A stretch of DNA of 64,000 nucleotides from Shewanella sp. VB17 (GCF_013248905.1 NZ_JABRVS010000001.1:1488001-1552000); one strand, 5' to 3'. Numbered from the stretch's first letter, positions 1 through 8,659 are shown. The notes: generated from the letters alone by a model not told the origin. Numbers and translations: made by a program.

Positions 1-496
1 CCATTGATGTGCCCATGGCGGTTGCGATAAAGGCGGCAATCACAAAGAAACCCGGAAGCAGTAAATTAGATGGCACTAAAGACAGGCCCAATGCCACGGT
101 AGCATCGACGCCGCCAGTGGCTTTAGCAACAGCTGCAAAGGCACCGGCTAATAAATATATAAGACACATAGCGATAATATTCGCGTGACCTATTCCTTCG
201 ATAAAGGTTTCTATACTCTGGTTCAGTCTTTGTTTAGAGATAATCAATGCCAAGATGATAGCTGGTAAAATGGCGACAACACTGGGCAGCTGGTAAAAAG
301 CAAAGTCGGTACCTTGACTCTGAAAATAGAGTCCTGCACCGATAAATAGCACTAGAAATAAAAATAGTGGTACTAAAGCGAAAAAGGAGGCGATAGGTGC
401 GCTACCTTTGGCACTAAGATGAGTGTTTGGTGGAGTATTCGCTGAATTTGTCAAAGTATTTTCTCTCTTTCTTCGTTTATTCTTTAATTGAACCAT
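1..496 (-). CDS. metT: NhaC-family transporter, probable methionine transporter MetT (N-terminal part, cut by window edge)
   Basis: The first 165 residues are visible and the gene continues beyond the left edge. The ATG at 496 opens a basic stretch (MVQLKNKRRKREN), followed by hydrophobic helices and ending in ATAMGTSM, a motif typical of the NhaC Na+/H+ antiporter superfamily. An internal TTG at 454 is a less likely start. Members of this family that sit under methionine regulators are known as MetT, predicted sodium-coupled methionine uptake proteins of the inner membrane. The assignment to methionine rests on the MetJ-type operator at 603-634, which overlaps the only good promoter for this gene. 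Without the C-terminal half, a plain NhaC antiporter cannot be excluded. Confidence 0.72.
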   Translation of the reverse strand, partial: MVQLKNKRRKRENTLTNSANTPPNTHLSAKGSAPIASFFALVPLFLFLVLFIGAGLYFQSQGTDFAFYQLPSVVAILPAIILALIISKQRLNQSIETFIEGIGHANIIAMCLIYLLAGAFAAVAKATGGVDATVALGLSLVPSNLLLPGFFVIAAFIATAMGTSM

Positions 497-832
497 TACT
501 CGCTAATGTTCTTCTTGCTGGAAGACGCCGCCATATACGATCATGGAATAAGCTGTAGGGTACATCTCAATAGTTGAGAGGATATGAGATTTATAGATGC
601 CTGTCAATCTAGACGTCTAGATGTTTTTACTTCTATATCCTTATTGGGTGAGTTAATGGTAAGTGATAAGATAAGATGTAGCGTGAACGCTCTGAATTTA
701 CTTGATCAATATGCTTGCATTGCATAGGAGCAATGTTAGATCCTGCGTCTTGAGGTCGTTTAGGTTATGATATGTTTTCATCATTGTAATAGCGCATATA
801 ATCTGGTTAGTGGATCGATAAAGAAGTAACCC
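497..832. other. intergenic region between metT and DUF3087 gene
   Basis: The left half holds the metT promoter and MetJ boxes plus a small CTCAA/TTGAG hairpin in the metT leader (567-578). The right half, about 640-832, precedes the rightward gene; I see no clear promoter or terminator in it. Confidence 0.6.
579..634 (-). promoter_or_regulatory. metT promoter with overlapping MetJ operator
   Basis: Read leftward, TTGACA (602-607) and TATCCT (579-584) are 17 bp apart, a strong sigma-70 layout. On the plus strand, three adjacent 8-mers match the MetJ box AGACGTCT: 611-618 (8/8), 619-626 (6/8) and 627-634 (5/8). MetJ with S-adenosylmethionine binds such tandem boxes and represses methionine genes. 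The array abuts and overlaps the -35 region, as expected for repression. Confidence 0.72.
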
Positions 833-1366
833 ATGAAAATAATTGAAATTGATAAAAGCCTTTACAGAAAAACCCTTAACTTAATGACGATTGTGTTAGT
901 GATAAGTTTGAGTGTTTTATCATTGGTATTTGGTACGGCTTTGATCGCCGCTTTTGGTGTTAACGGCAGTGAAAATGTGGTCTCTGGAGAGTCGACTGGA
1001 AATTTTCATTTGAATTTACTCGGTGTTGTACTTGCTGCTGCGACTTGTGTTGGCGTCATTATTTACATTAAAGACAGGCCATGGCTAAAAGAGGTTTATT
1101 ATGTGTGGCGACTCAAAGCGTTGCATAATCGAATCTATCGTCGACTTAAATCCATTAACACGGCTGCCAAATTGGGTGATGTCAATGCCTTGACCATTTT
1201 GAGCTATTATTATACGGGCTTAAAGCAGGTATACTTTTTAGATAACAACACTTTGACCATCAGCAAGGTCGACAATGATATTGCAGAGCTTGCAAGTACG
1301 ATAGCTGAGTATCAGCTCAAGGTGTCTGCGGAGCAGTTTTCTGTCGTAATGCTTACTGATTTCTAA
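833..1366 (+). CDS. DUF3087 family inner-membrane protein
   Basis: This 177-residue protein has two membrane helices, at about residues 18-42 and 60-78, followed by a hydrophilic cytoplasmic part of about 95 residues. The opening MKIIEIDKSLYRKTLNL and the NFHLNLLGV segment before the second helix resemble the DUF3087 family found in Shewanella and Vibrio. No function is known for the family and no catalytic motif is visible. It stands alone and is convergent with the Lrp-family regulator 24 bp downstream. Confidence 0.65.
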   Translation: MKIIEIDKSLYRKTLNLMTIVLVISLSVLSLVFGTALIAAFGVNGSENVVSGESTGNFHLNLLGVVLAAATCVGVIIYIKDRPWLKEVYYVWRLKALHNRIYRRLKSINTAAKLGDVNALTILSYYYTGLKQVYFLDNNTLTISKVDNDIAELASTIAEYQLKVSAEQFSVVMLTDF

Positions 1367-1389
1367 TGCTGGTAAGGGGATATCCTTAG

Positions 1390-1854
1390 CTATTCAGGAA
1401 TGACGGCACTGGTATCAAATTTAATTCTGTTCATTGAAATGTGGGTGGTAAAATTTTTTATATTGTCATCACTGTATAAGTAACGTTGGCAAAAATACTC
1501 ATAATCTTGCATGTTTTCTACTGTGACTAATAACACAAAGTCAATTTCTCCTGTGACTTGGTAGCACTGTTTCACTTCAATTGCTGCTTTCATGTGTTTA
1601 ATAAATTCGTTGTACAAGTCTAAACGGTCTCTTTCCATCTTTATATTCACTAACATATGCAAGCATGTGACGAGTTTGCTTTGATCTAATAAAGTGACTT
1701 GGCTGACAATAATCCCCGCATTTTTTAATCGTTTAACGCGTTTAAAGCATGCTGGAGGTGAGAGGCCAATGATGGATGCCAGTTTCACATTACTCGTTGA
1801 GGCATTTTGTTGTAAATAGCGTAAGATGGTTTTATCGATTCGATCAAGAAACAT
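1390..1854 (-). CDS. Lrp/AsnC family transcriptional regulator
   Basis: About 154 residues, the usual size of the family. An N-terminal helix-turn-helix (LDRIDKTILRYLQ, then NVKLASIIGLSPPACFKRVKRL) is followed by the ligand-binding RAM/AsnC domain, with the typical VTGEIDFVLLVTVENMQDYEYF stretch read in parts at residues 100-130. The ATG at 1854 is chosen over an in-frame TTG 21 bp upstream because family members start next to LDRIDK. The gene is divergent from the gate-domain membrane protein at 1973, with about 118 bp between them, so that gene is the natural first target. The effector, probably an amino acid, cannot be read from sequence. Confidence 0.85.
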   Translation of the reverse strand: MFLDRIDKTILRYLQQNASTSNVKLASIIGLSPPACFKRVKRLKNAGIIVSQVTLLDQSKLVTCLHMLVNIKMERDRLDLYNEFIKHMKAAIEVKQCYQVTGEIDFVLLVTVENMQDYEYFCQRYLYSDDNIKNFTTHISMNRIKFDTSAVIPE

Positions 1855-1972
1855 AATTAACTTTATTGCCGCCAAAAAGAAATATATAACATCTTTTGGG
1901 GGTGATTAGTGAAATAATTTCTCACTAGTTGATTATAATAGCGGCTAACAGTCATTCCAATAGTTAATCAAT

Positions 1973-2935
1973 ATGCTTTCAAGAGTCATTTTAGTTCAGG
2001 GTGTCAAAACACTATTTATCGATGTTTGGCGAGTGTATTTCACCTTATTAAAAGTCATGGTTCCGGCCATTATTGCGGTGAAATTGTTAGATATGATGGG
2101 GGGGACACAGTGGTTAGCAATGGTGTTAGCGCCATTGATGGACTTAGTCGGTTTACCTGAAAAAATGGGATTAGTGTGGGCGACAGCGATGTTAACCAAT
2201 ATCTATACCGGGATGGCAGTTTTTTTTGATCTTGCTAAACACGAGTCTCTGACGGTGGCACAAGTGTCAGTATTAGGCACCATGATGTTACTTGCACATG
2301 CGTTGCCCATTGAAGGGGCAGTAGCAAAATTAACGGGTGTATCTTGGCGAGTGACGTTAGCATTAAGGATCGGTGGGGGGCTTATTCTCGCCATCATAGT
2401 GCACCAAATTTATCAATTCGGGAACTGGCAACAACAACCTGCGGTATTTGTTTGGCAACCCGTTGTGACTTCACCCAGTTTACTTGATTGGGGGATCAGT
2501 CAGTTAACGATGCTGATCACGATTTTTTTTATGATTACTGCATTAACCATATTTCTGCGATTATTACGATGGTGTGGTGTCGAAAAACTTATTCAAATCT
2601 TGCTTTCTCCATTTTTAAAAGCCCTTAGCGTAGGTAAAGAAGCCACCAATGTGTGTGTGATTGGACTGACATTAGGCTTGAGTTATGGTGCGGGTTTGTT
2701 AATTGATGAAGCCCGAACGGGTCATATCAATAAACGTGATATCTTTCTAGTGGTCTGTTTTTTAGGGTTAACTCACAGTGTAATTGAAGATACCTTGCTT
2801 ATTCTATTATTAGGGGCCGATATTATGGCTGTTTTATGGGGACGCTTGCTATTTGCCTTGGCAGTGATTGTGATCTTATCCCGTTGTATTAAGCAAGAAT
2901 CAACGCAAGAATTATGCACTAAAGAGGTATCGTGA
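1973..2935 (+). CDS. nucleoside-recognition (Gate) domain membrane protein
   Basis: A 320-residue, highly hydrophobic protein with two Gate-type repeats, one near residues 40-90 (WLAMVLAPLMDLVGLPEK) and one near 200-300 (LSYGAGLLIDEARTGHI, then FLGLTHSVIEDTLLIL). Gate domains occur in nucleoside transporters and in YjiH and spore-maturation proteins; the substrate of this stand-alone type is not established. It is probably an inner-membrane transporter or channel. A TATAAT hexamer at 1934-1939 lies just upstream, but no good -35 accompanies it. The divergent Lrp-family gene suggests amino-acid-linked control. Confidence 0.7.
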   Translation: MLSRVILVQGVKTLFIDVWRVYFTLLKVMVPAIIAVKLLDMMGGTQWLAMVLAPLMDLVGLPEKMGLVWATAMLTNIYTGMAVFFDLAKHESLTVAQVSVLGTMMLLAHALPIEGAVAKLTGVSWRVTLALRIGGGLILAIIVHQIYQFGNWQQQPAVFVWQPVVTSPSLLDWGISQLTMLITIFFMITALTIFLRLLRWCGVEKLIQILLSPFLKALSVGKEATNVCVIGLTLGLSYGAGLLIDEARTGHINKRDIFLVVCFLGLTHSVIEDTLLILLLGADIMAVLWGRLLFALAVIVILSRCIKQESTQELCTKEVS

Positions 2936-3023
2936 TGGTGCTTTACTTGCAAATAGCGTAGATGTTGTGAAGCCTAAAAGCTTAGAGGAGGCGTCACTGT
3001 GGCACCTTCCTTTGGATACATAG

Positions 3024-3284
3024 CTAGTTCAATAGTTCGTGATCGGTGGGAAGTTGGCGAGTGATCCATAAAATGAGTTTATGCTTCATGCTGGGGCCGT
3101 CTTCCTTATCTTTAGCTAAGGGCTGAATGAGTTTATCTGTGACCAATAATCGATAAATGCACTCTACCTTATCTTTAGATGAAATCCCTTTATCAAAATC
3201 AGCAAACCCCCTTTTTTTCGCATATCCAACACCAATTTCCATCGCGAGCTTTAATAACTGTGGGTCGTTTTTACCTTGCTTCAT
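3024..3284 (-). CDS. DUF5062 family protein
   Basis: The start at 3284 is set by an AAGGAG ribosome-binding site six bases upstream of the ATG, giving 86 residues; the longer reading from 3314 has no such site. The protein is soluble and charged, with the blocks KDKVECIYRLLV and MKHKLILWITRQLP that mark the DUF5062 family of Vibrionales and Shewanella. The function is unknown. It is a single gene with no operon partner. Confidence 0.68.
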   Translation of the reverse strand: MKQGKNDPQLLKLAMEIGVGYAKKRGFADFDKGISSKDKVECIYRLLVTDKLIQPLAKDKEDGPSMKHKLILWITRQLPTDHELLN

Positions 3285-3447
3285 ATCAGGCTCCTTATGG
3301 GGGTTATGACTCACATTACCTCGAAACTGATTATTCAGTATTGTGAGGTGACTTGAGTACGAATTAATCTACCCTAAATTTAGGAGATAGCAATAGGCGG
3401 TTACGGCATAATGGCGTGTCTGCTTATTTTGCAAACGATGTGTTTTT

Positions 3448-3759
3448 TTATGAGTACTCCATCAGTTCAACGGGAGCGCCATTGACTTCAATGAAGGCGA
3501 CCCTAAGTCCGTGACTGGGAGAATTAGGTTTAATGATCACCTTTTTATCTTTGAGCTCATGATCTAGATTATCGACGACAAAAGCCACATGGGGGACCGT
3601 TTTCACTAATTCAGGATAAGGAGCATCTTTCCAATAACGTTGCCATTGGATCCCGTAAGGATTATTTTCATGATCAGAAACCGTCATTTTCAAATGGGGT
3701 AACTCTATTTCACCTTCAAAACTGCTCTGAACTGGAATGCCTATGTGGTTGAATTTCAT
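3448..3759 (-). CDS. VOC/glyoxalase-like small protein
   Basis: About 103 residues from the ATG at 3759, which has AAGGTAA upstream. MKFNHIGIPV at the N-terminus, TVPHVAFVVDNLD in the middle and VAFIEVNGAPVELMEY at the end give the beta-alpha-beta-beta-beta pattern of vicinal-oxygen-chelate proteins. His-5 and the terminal VELMEY glutamate are in positions where such enzymes bind a metal. Substrate and reaction cannot be named. Confidence 0.7.
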   Translation of the reverse strand: MKFNHIGIPVQSSFEGEIELPHLKMTVSDHENNPYGIQWQRYWKDAPYPELVKTVPHVAFVVDNLDHELKDKKVIIKPNSPSHGLRVAFIEVNGAPVELMEYS

Positions 3760-3777
3760 GATTACCTTATTTAACAC

Positions 3778-3991
3778 TAATCGTTTATTTACCTCGAATA
3801 TGGGGCAAATTTACATGCCTATAATCTTACAGTGTAAATACCGAATATACAGCCTGTTAAGCACTATTTTTCATGGACTAATCGTTGCCGCATAAGAGGT
3901 GATCCCCAATATTGTAGGAGCACATACAGCCCTTACCTTCAGGGCTTTTCATTCTCGCTGAATGAACAATGACTTAATGCATTTGGTATGA
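3778..3991. other. gap downstream of the ter cluster with a stem-loop
   Basis: AGCCCT (3928-3933) pairs with AGGGCT (3941-3946), and TTTTC follows on the plus strand. The run of T is on the plus strand, so it would terminate rightward transcription better than the leftward ter operon that ends at 3992. Confidence 0.4.
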
Positions 3992-4990
3992 TTAAGCGTT
4001 AGAAAATCCGCTAATCGCCGCTATATCTTGGTAGTTGGTGAAATACTGGTTAACTAATTTGGTTTTTAACGCGCCCTTTGCTATTTCAAGTACCGCATAT
4101 ACATATATAGGAGTGTGAAGAGGCGAATCAATTACCTGTGTTTTGGATATACCGTTATTACAAAACTCCAAGCTTGCGCTAACATCCTCCCAGCATCGGC
4201 TTCCCTCAGTGATTTCGGCGCAAACAACATATTTATACATTTTGTGCACATACTCAGTGTTAAATACCAAAGAGCAGTTACCGCTATCATGGTCATTGGC
4301 TATTTGTGCAAATGGGATGCCGTGGTCAGATCCTCTGTCACCGTCATCACTTCCACCATGAATAATCCCTCGTTGACCACTTTTAAGGACGTACAAACAG
4401 CTTAAATTCAGGGTTGATATGGCGAGCGTGCCACTATCAATGTAAGCCTGAGATGTATTGAATGTCTCTGCACATGATGGACCCCAGTTAAGCGTGAAAT
4501 TGAGTTTTGATAAGCTTGTGGGTTCTTGGACTGTCGAACTATCAATACTGGGAATTTTAATACCTCGGGAAGATAAAACCCCTTGCATGCCAGAGGTATA
4601 ACCTTGGAAATATGATTTTATTTTCCACTGACCGTTAATGTTATAAATATGAACCAACTCGATAGCGTTTAAGGCTGTTTCAACCACGCCAGACTGACAA
4701 CGGGCAACAAGCGTATTGACTAGCGAGCTAACCAAGCAACAATCGAAGGTGGCTGCTGATGGGCTATTACGCTGTGCGTAAAGCACTATCATGTTAACGG
4801 TCGGTTCAAGGTCGGATATGTTTAAAAAGAGTGTATCTTTAGACAAAGACAGGCCAGATTCTGCCCCTAACGTCTTAAAGCCATCTTTGTTGCCCAAAAG
4901 CACACCCAAGTCCCATCCTTGAGTTTCAACACTCAATTTATATGCAAGGCTTGCATCAATAACGGTATTTTGCCCTTTTATTAGTTCCAC
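3992..4990 (-). CDS. terA: TerA-like protein with TerD-type domains
   Basis: A 332-residue cytoplasmic protein, last gene of the ter cluster. Residues 1-130 resemble a divergent TerD domain (LIKGQNTVI, then the WDLGVLLGNKDG block). Residues about 165-325 have the second, TerA-like half, with LSCLYVLKSGQRGIIHGG and a PFAQIANDHDSG block where calcium-binding acidic residues occur in TerD proteins. TerD-domain proteins bind Ca2+ and act with TerB and TerC in a membrane-associated stress complex conferring tellurite, phage and colicin tolerance in other bacteria. It follows the StiP gene by 24 bp. The TerA label is by architecture; similarity looks distant. Confidence 0.65.
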   Translation of the reverse strand: MELIKGQNTVIDASLAYKLSVETQGWDLGVLLGNKDGFKTLGAESGLSLSKDTLFLNISDLEPTVNMIVLYAQRNSPSAATFDCCLVSSLVNTLVARCQSGVVETALNAIELVHIYNINGQWKIKSYFQGYTSGMQGVLSSRGIKIPSIDSSTVQEPTSLSKLNFTLNWGPSCAETFNTSQAYIDSGTLAISTLNLSCLYVLKSGQRGIIHGGSDDGDRGSDHGIPFAQIANDHDSGNCSLVFNTEYVHKMYKYVVCAEITEGSRCWEDVSASLEFCNNGISKTQVIDSPLHTPIYVYAVLEIAKGALKTKLVNQYFTNYQDIAAISGFSNA

Positions 4991-5014
4991 AATTCATTCC
5001 TTAGAGGTGACTTA

Positions 5015-6115
5015 TTAATCCTTAATGTTGGCGATGATCGCCATTGCCGAGAACGGCATTGTTGGATCTTCTAAAACCGTGATCTCTTTCTCTGACGCTA
5101 ATACTTTCAAGTGTCTGACATCAGGATCACAGCTATCTTTTACTATTAAAATTCGAGGGATACGGCGCAACATCACGCGGGTAGCCTCCGCGACGCCAGG
5201 TTTAATCTTATTGATGTCATCGACATTAAATTTTTCAATAACCTTGCTTAAAAAAACGGATAGGTTTTCTTGGCGAGACTTTCTCCAAGCTTGGGTTGAA
5301 TTATCCATGGCGATACCGACGCTTTCAAAGCGAGAAACAATGCGGTCGACAAACCAATGAGTGAGATCGTGCTTGGCTAAATGCTCATAGACGATACATT
5401 GATGGTATCCCTCAACGTCATCAAGCATCATAGTGCGAGAAACCAAGCCCGATACCGTGCTATTAAGAACGCCGGATGGAATGGCATAATCGTCTGTTGT
5501 TGCTATGTATTCAGCGCTTCCGCTGAGGTCAGAAATGACACACAGTTCATCGCCAATGCAGTAATCACTTTTACGATTCCAATCATAAATCGCTGACTTG
5601 AGCTCCCGATTAATGACTCCCTTTGCTGTCCAGCCATCGACAAATACAATCGAGTTTGATGCACGACCTGAGTTGGATATGTGCTCCAGTGCGGCGCAAT
5701 CAATTCCCCGATCGCGGATAATAGAAATAGAGTAATGTTTTACATCTTGGGTGTAATACGCTTTCAGTGCTCGGGTGATAAGGACGCCTATGGGGGTGCC
5801 AGCGCGAGCCAAAGAGACCAAGGTGATGTGATCCCCTTTTTGTTGATAAAGCTTTTTGGCCAGTAGTTTCACCTCTTCGGCCAGTCGATCCGCATACTGT
5901 GCAACCAATGCTTTGAACGTATCAAGGTAAGCTTGTGTAGGCACCTCTTCAGCGGTGATCATCTTTGAGTAATGAATGCCACCGCGCTGTAATAAACGCT
6001 CTTTTTCACTGATACTTAAGGGGGTGATCTCGGTTGTTTGCAGCAAAAACTCGCAATCTTCCGGCGAATAACTCCCGCTAAAAATCTCAGTTTGTTGTTC
6101 TGTTATATTATTCAT
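5015..6115 (-). CDS. StiP/PRTase-like protein with C-terminal PELOTA-type domain
   Basis: 366 residues. The N-terminal part (about 20-270) matches the family called cysteine protease StiP, which is also classed as a phosphoribosyltransferase-like family: ITLVSLARAGTPIG and IVFVDGWTAKGVI have the look of the substrate hood and PRPP loop. Residues about 300-366 (RIPRILIVKDSCDPDVRHLKVLA and following) resemble the PELOTA RNA-binding fold attached to these proteins in ter clusters. The start overlaps the upstream HAD gene by 4 bp (ATGA), so they are translationally coupled. It is a predicted part of the ter-linked module thought to make a nucleoside-like metabolite; the activity is not proven. 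Confidence 0.75.
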   Translation of the reverse strand: MNNITEQQTEIFSGSYSPEDCEFLLQTTEITPLSISEKERLLQRGGIHYSKMITAEEVPTQAYLDTFKALVAQYADRLAEEVKLLAKKLYQQKGDHITLVSLARAGTPIGVLITRALKAYYTQDVKHYSISIIRDRGIDCAALEHISNSGRASNSIVFVDGWTAKGVINRELKSAIYDWNRKSDYCIGDELCVISDLSGSAEYIATTDDYAIPSGVLNSTVSGLVSRTMMLDDVEGYHQCIVYEHLAKHDLTHWFVDRIVSRFESVGIAMDNSTQAWRKSRQENLSVFLSKVIEKFNVDDINKIKPGVAEATRVMLRRIPRILIVKDSCDPDVRHLKVLASEKEITVLEDPTMPFSAMAIIANIKD

Positions 6116-6834
6116 GTGATGTTGTCTGATATTTGGCTAACACAAGGAATGATGTGAAAGTGGCATTCGGACATAAATGGCAAGTCTGACATACTGTCAC
6201 CCAAGCCTAAGTACATTTGCTCACCTTTGAACTCTGTTTGATATCGCTGCTTAAGAAATTGCACAGCCCTTTGCTTGCTTGCATAAGGAGGTAGAAAGGC
6301 CAGGTTTCGATTGTTGACATGAACATAAAATCCATCGGTAACACTGCCGAAGTTATCTGGATGGATCTGACGTAAATCGTCAGTGTCGCCTTTGATACAA
6401 AGGTAACAAGGGTAGCCATAATCTTCGACAATTCGAACCCGCAGGTCTAAGTTACGGGACTTAATATGTGCGCAGGCTGCTGTATGTAACTCATCCATTT
6501 TTGCACTCCACAGTCCAACTTCAACATCGAGCACATGCTTCCATTCGGGGTGGATATTGTTGTCGGCATCCAAAATAATTGCGCCGTGGGAGGCGACCTT
6601 ATCGCCACTAAACTGACATAAAACTCGACTTAACGAATCAGTACGTCGCCCAGTAACGGGCACTAGCAAGGCGTTGCGTGAGAGCATCTCAAGCATCTTA
6701 TTCTGTGCGTGAGAGGCATAAGCACCAATGTCACCGTTGGGTAAAGTGGCGGCGACGTGCAGTCCTTCCATAGAATCAAATTGGCGAGGTGAGCTGAACA
6801 AGGTGTCATCAAGATCGGAAAAAGCGATGATCAT
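6112..6834 (-). CDS. HAD-superfamily phosphatase of the ter module
   Basis: 240 residues with all HAD signatures: motif I DLDDT at residues 7-11, motif II PVTGRRTDS near 58, and motif IV LGLGDSMSDLPF near 210. The long cap insert between motifs II and III is of the Cof type. It overlaps the neighbouring genes by 4 bp on both sides, so the PRTase-TRSP, HAD and StiP genes form a tight translational unit. Its probable role is dephosphorylation of an intermediate produced by the PRTase-like partners; the substrate is unknown. Confidence 0.82.
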   Translation of the reverse strand: MIIAFSDLDDTLFSSPRQFDSMEGLHVAATLPNGDIGAYASHAQNKMLEMLSRNALLVPVTGRRTDSLSRVLCQFSGDKVASHGAIILDADNNIHPEWKHVLDVEVGLWSAKMDELHTAACAHIKSRNLDLRVRIVEDYGYPCYLCIKGDTDDLRQIHPDNFGSVTDGFYVHVNNRNLAFLPPYASKQRAVQFLKQRYQTEFKGEQMYLGLGDSMSDLPFMSECHFHIIPCVSQISDNIT

Positions 6835-7961
6835 GGGGCTTCCCCCAAAATAGCGGCTTGAGCGTTCAGGAGCTTGTGCAGCGGGCTGTGAATATATTGT
6901 TCTCTATTTTCATAGAGTATAATGGGAAGACGATCTTCTGGTAAGTTGTATAAATAGTAATTGGCTTCATTACCGGGATCGTAAAAGGTTAATTTTCTGG
7001 TAATGCTGCCGCCTTGGAGGATTGGAGAGCGGCCTGTCGATTCAAAAAGCACATCGATACCAGCTGTTTCCATTGCTTCAGCAAACAGGAATGGTTGATA
7101 GATAAATTCCCCCGTACCGATGACGATATACTTGGTTGATTTTAAAAGATTTTGAGGCGCAATGTGTTCACCTTCAGGTGAATAAAATGCGCAGGTATTT
7201 AGCTTGTCTATCGAGACACCCTTACGTCCAAGATCTACTCGGCACACTGCTTTAGAAAGTGTGCTAGCAGTGGTATTGGGAAGCTTAACCACCTTATTGC
7301 TGGTTTGGGAGAAATTAAATTCTCCTTTTAATAAACTGTGGAATTGAATGTCTACATTCTCGTCACTGTCAAAGATAAGGCTTTCGGTTTTTTCTGGCAT
7401 CCAGTTCACAAGAGAGACCCAGTGAACTCGCGTTAAATTCGGTAGGTAGTTATTTATTCCCTGAGTTAATTGATTTAGGGTGTTGCCTGTGCTGATTTCA
7501 TCATCAACCAAGACCACATCGGTAATGGTGTCAATATCGACATTCTTACTTATATCGTAAATCAAATGCTGAGGTGCGTGACTGTGGGACTCAAAAACAT
7601 CAAACGCAATGGGTTCAGCACATTCAAATCGAGTGGTTTGTGCATAATACACATTATGTTGGCTATTATTTGAGAGTGCATCTGCCACACCAGCCCCTAG
7701 ACCAGTAGCAGTTTCAGCAACGCCAAACACCAGACAATGACCTTCTAGTGTTATTTTATTGCTCAAATCAAGGTAGGTTTTACGCATGTCGGATGGCAGG
7801 CAAGGAATATACTTGCCTAACACTTTTGATAAAAATAAGAAGGCACGTTTGGGATTTTCTCTGGATGCGAATTCGAGTAATTTCGAGATGGAGTAGCTCG
7901 ATGGCTGCACCTGAACTTCTAAATTTCCCGCACAAAGTGCGACTGTACATTGGTTTTGCAT
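6831..7961 (-). CDS. phosphoribosyltransferase-domain protein with TRSP domain
   Basis: 376 residues. VFGVAETATGLGAG at about 95 and the PRPP-loop signature VLVDDEISTGNTLNQL at about 148 identify an orotate-type phosphoribosyltransferase domain in the N-terminal 200 residues. The C-terminal part carries the TRSP-type motif (STGRSPILQGGSI) and a YDPGNEANYYLYN block. In ter operons this fusion belongs to a biosynthetic module predicted to make a ribosylated small molecule. The start at 7961 has AAAGGAAG upstream. It is separated from terD by a stem-loop with T runs, so it may be expressed at a lower level than the genes before it. Confidence 0.8.
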   Translation of the reverse strand: MQNQCTVALCAGNLEVQVQPSSYSISKLLEFASRENPKRAFLFLSKVLGKYIPCLPSDMRKTYLDLSNKITLEGHCLVFGVAETATGLGAGVADALSNNSQHNVYYAQTTRFECAEPIAFDVFESHSHAPQHLIYDISKNVDIDTITDVVLVDDEISTGNTLNQLTQGINNYLPNLTRVHWVSLVNWMPEKTESLIFDSDENVDIQFHSLLKGEFNFSQTSNKVVKLPNTTASTLSKAVCRVDLGRKGVSIDKLNTCAFYSPEGEHIAPQNLLKSTKYIVIGTGEFIYQPFLFAEAMETAGIDVLFESTGRSPILQGGSITRKLTFYDPGNEANYYLYNLPEDRLPIILYENREQYIHSPLHKLLNAQAAILGEAP

Positions 7962-7973
7962 TCATCTTCCTTT

Positions 7974-8005
7974 AAAAAAAAAGAGAGCTAAGCCCTCTTT
8001 TTTTT
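7974..8005 (-). terminator. intrinsic terminator or attenuator between terD and the PRTase-TRSP gene
   Basis: A hairpin built on GAGGGCT/AGCTCTC is flanked by runs of A and T, so read leftward it ends in TCTTTTTTTT. It lies in the 57-bp gap between two genes that otherwise look co-transcribed, suggesting partial termination. It could work in either direction. Confidence 0.65.
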
Positions 8006-8018
8006 CAAAATACAGTGT

Positions 8019-8597
8019 TTAACCTATGTTAACGCCGTATTCCTGTGCTAATGGCTTTAATCCGCCGTTGAAACCTTGACCAATGGCCTTGAACTTCCAC
8101 GCACCATTGTGACGATATACTTCACCGAAAATCATTGCGGTTTCAGTAGAGTAATCTTCAGACAAGTCATAGCGAGCAGCTTCGGTACCAGTGGCTTCAT
8201 CCTGAATACGAATAAAAGCATTAGACACTTGGCCGAAGTTCTGGTTACGTGCAGCTGCATCGTGAATGGTCACTGCGACAGCTAACTTATTAACGTTTGC
8301 AGGTACTTTTGATAGGTCCACTTTAATCGACTCATCATCGCCGTCACCTTCACCAGTGGTGTTATCACCAGTATGTTCAACTGATTGGCACACTGATTTC
8401 ATGTTGTTATAGAAGATGAATGAATTATCATCAACAACTTTACCGCTCTCAGCCAGAAGGAATACTGATGCGTCCAAGTCGAAGTCAACGCCATCAGTGG
8501 CGCGAGAATCCCAACCTAAACCAATGATCATTTTCACCATACCTGGTGCGACTTTTTCCAATGATACGTTGCCGCCTTTTGATAAAGATACAGACAT
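8019..8597 (-). CDS. terD: TerD/TerE calcium-binding stress protein
   Basis: 192 residues, the full family length. It begins MSVSLSKGGNVSLEK and contains GLGWDSRATDGVDFDLDAS, HTGDNTTGEGDGDDES (acidic Ca2+-binding loop) and GEVYRHNGAWKFKAIGQG, all diagnostic of TerD/TerE. These cytoplasmic proteins bind Ca2+ and associate with TerB and TerC at the membrane. The close of the sequence (LAQEYGVNIG) is about as close to TerE as to TerD, so the letter is uncertain. A GGAGAAG ribosome-binding site precedes the ATG. Confidence 0.92.
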   Translation of the reverse strand: MSVSLSKGGNVSLEKVAPGMVKMIIGLGWDSRATDGVDFDLDASVFLLAESGKVVDDNSFIFYNNMKSVCQSVEHTGDNTTGEGDGDDESIKVDLSKVPANVNKLAVAVTIHDAAARNQNFGQVSNAFIRIQDEATGTEAARYDLSEDYSTETAMIFGEVYRHNGAWKFKAIGQGFNGGLKPLAQEYGVNIG

Positions 8598-8659
8598 ATT
8601 TCTTCTCCATTTGGATAGTTTATTGACCCTATTGGGACAGATTAAATTAAGGAATGCCC

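Noticed and set aside
1934..1939. TATAAT as the promoter of the gate-domain gene
   Set aside because: No -35 at 16-18 bp; left as a note rather than a promoter call.
4115..4405. Rightward frame of 96 codons inside the TerA-like gene
   Set aside because: Lies opposite a well-supported gene, with no ribosome-binding site or family resemblance.
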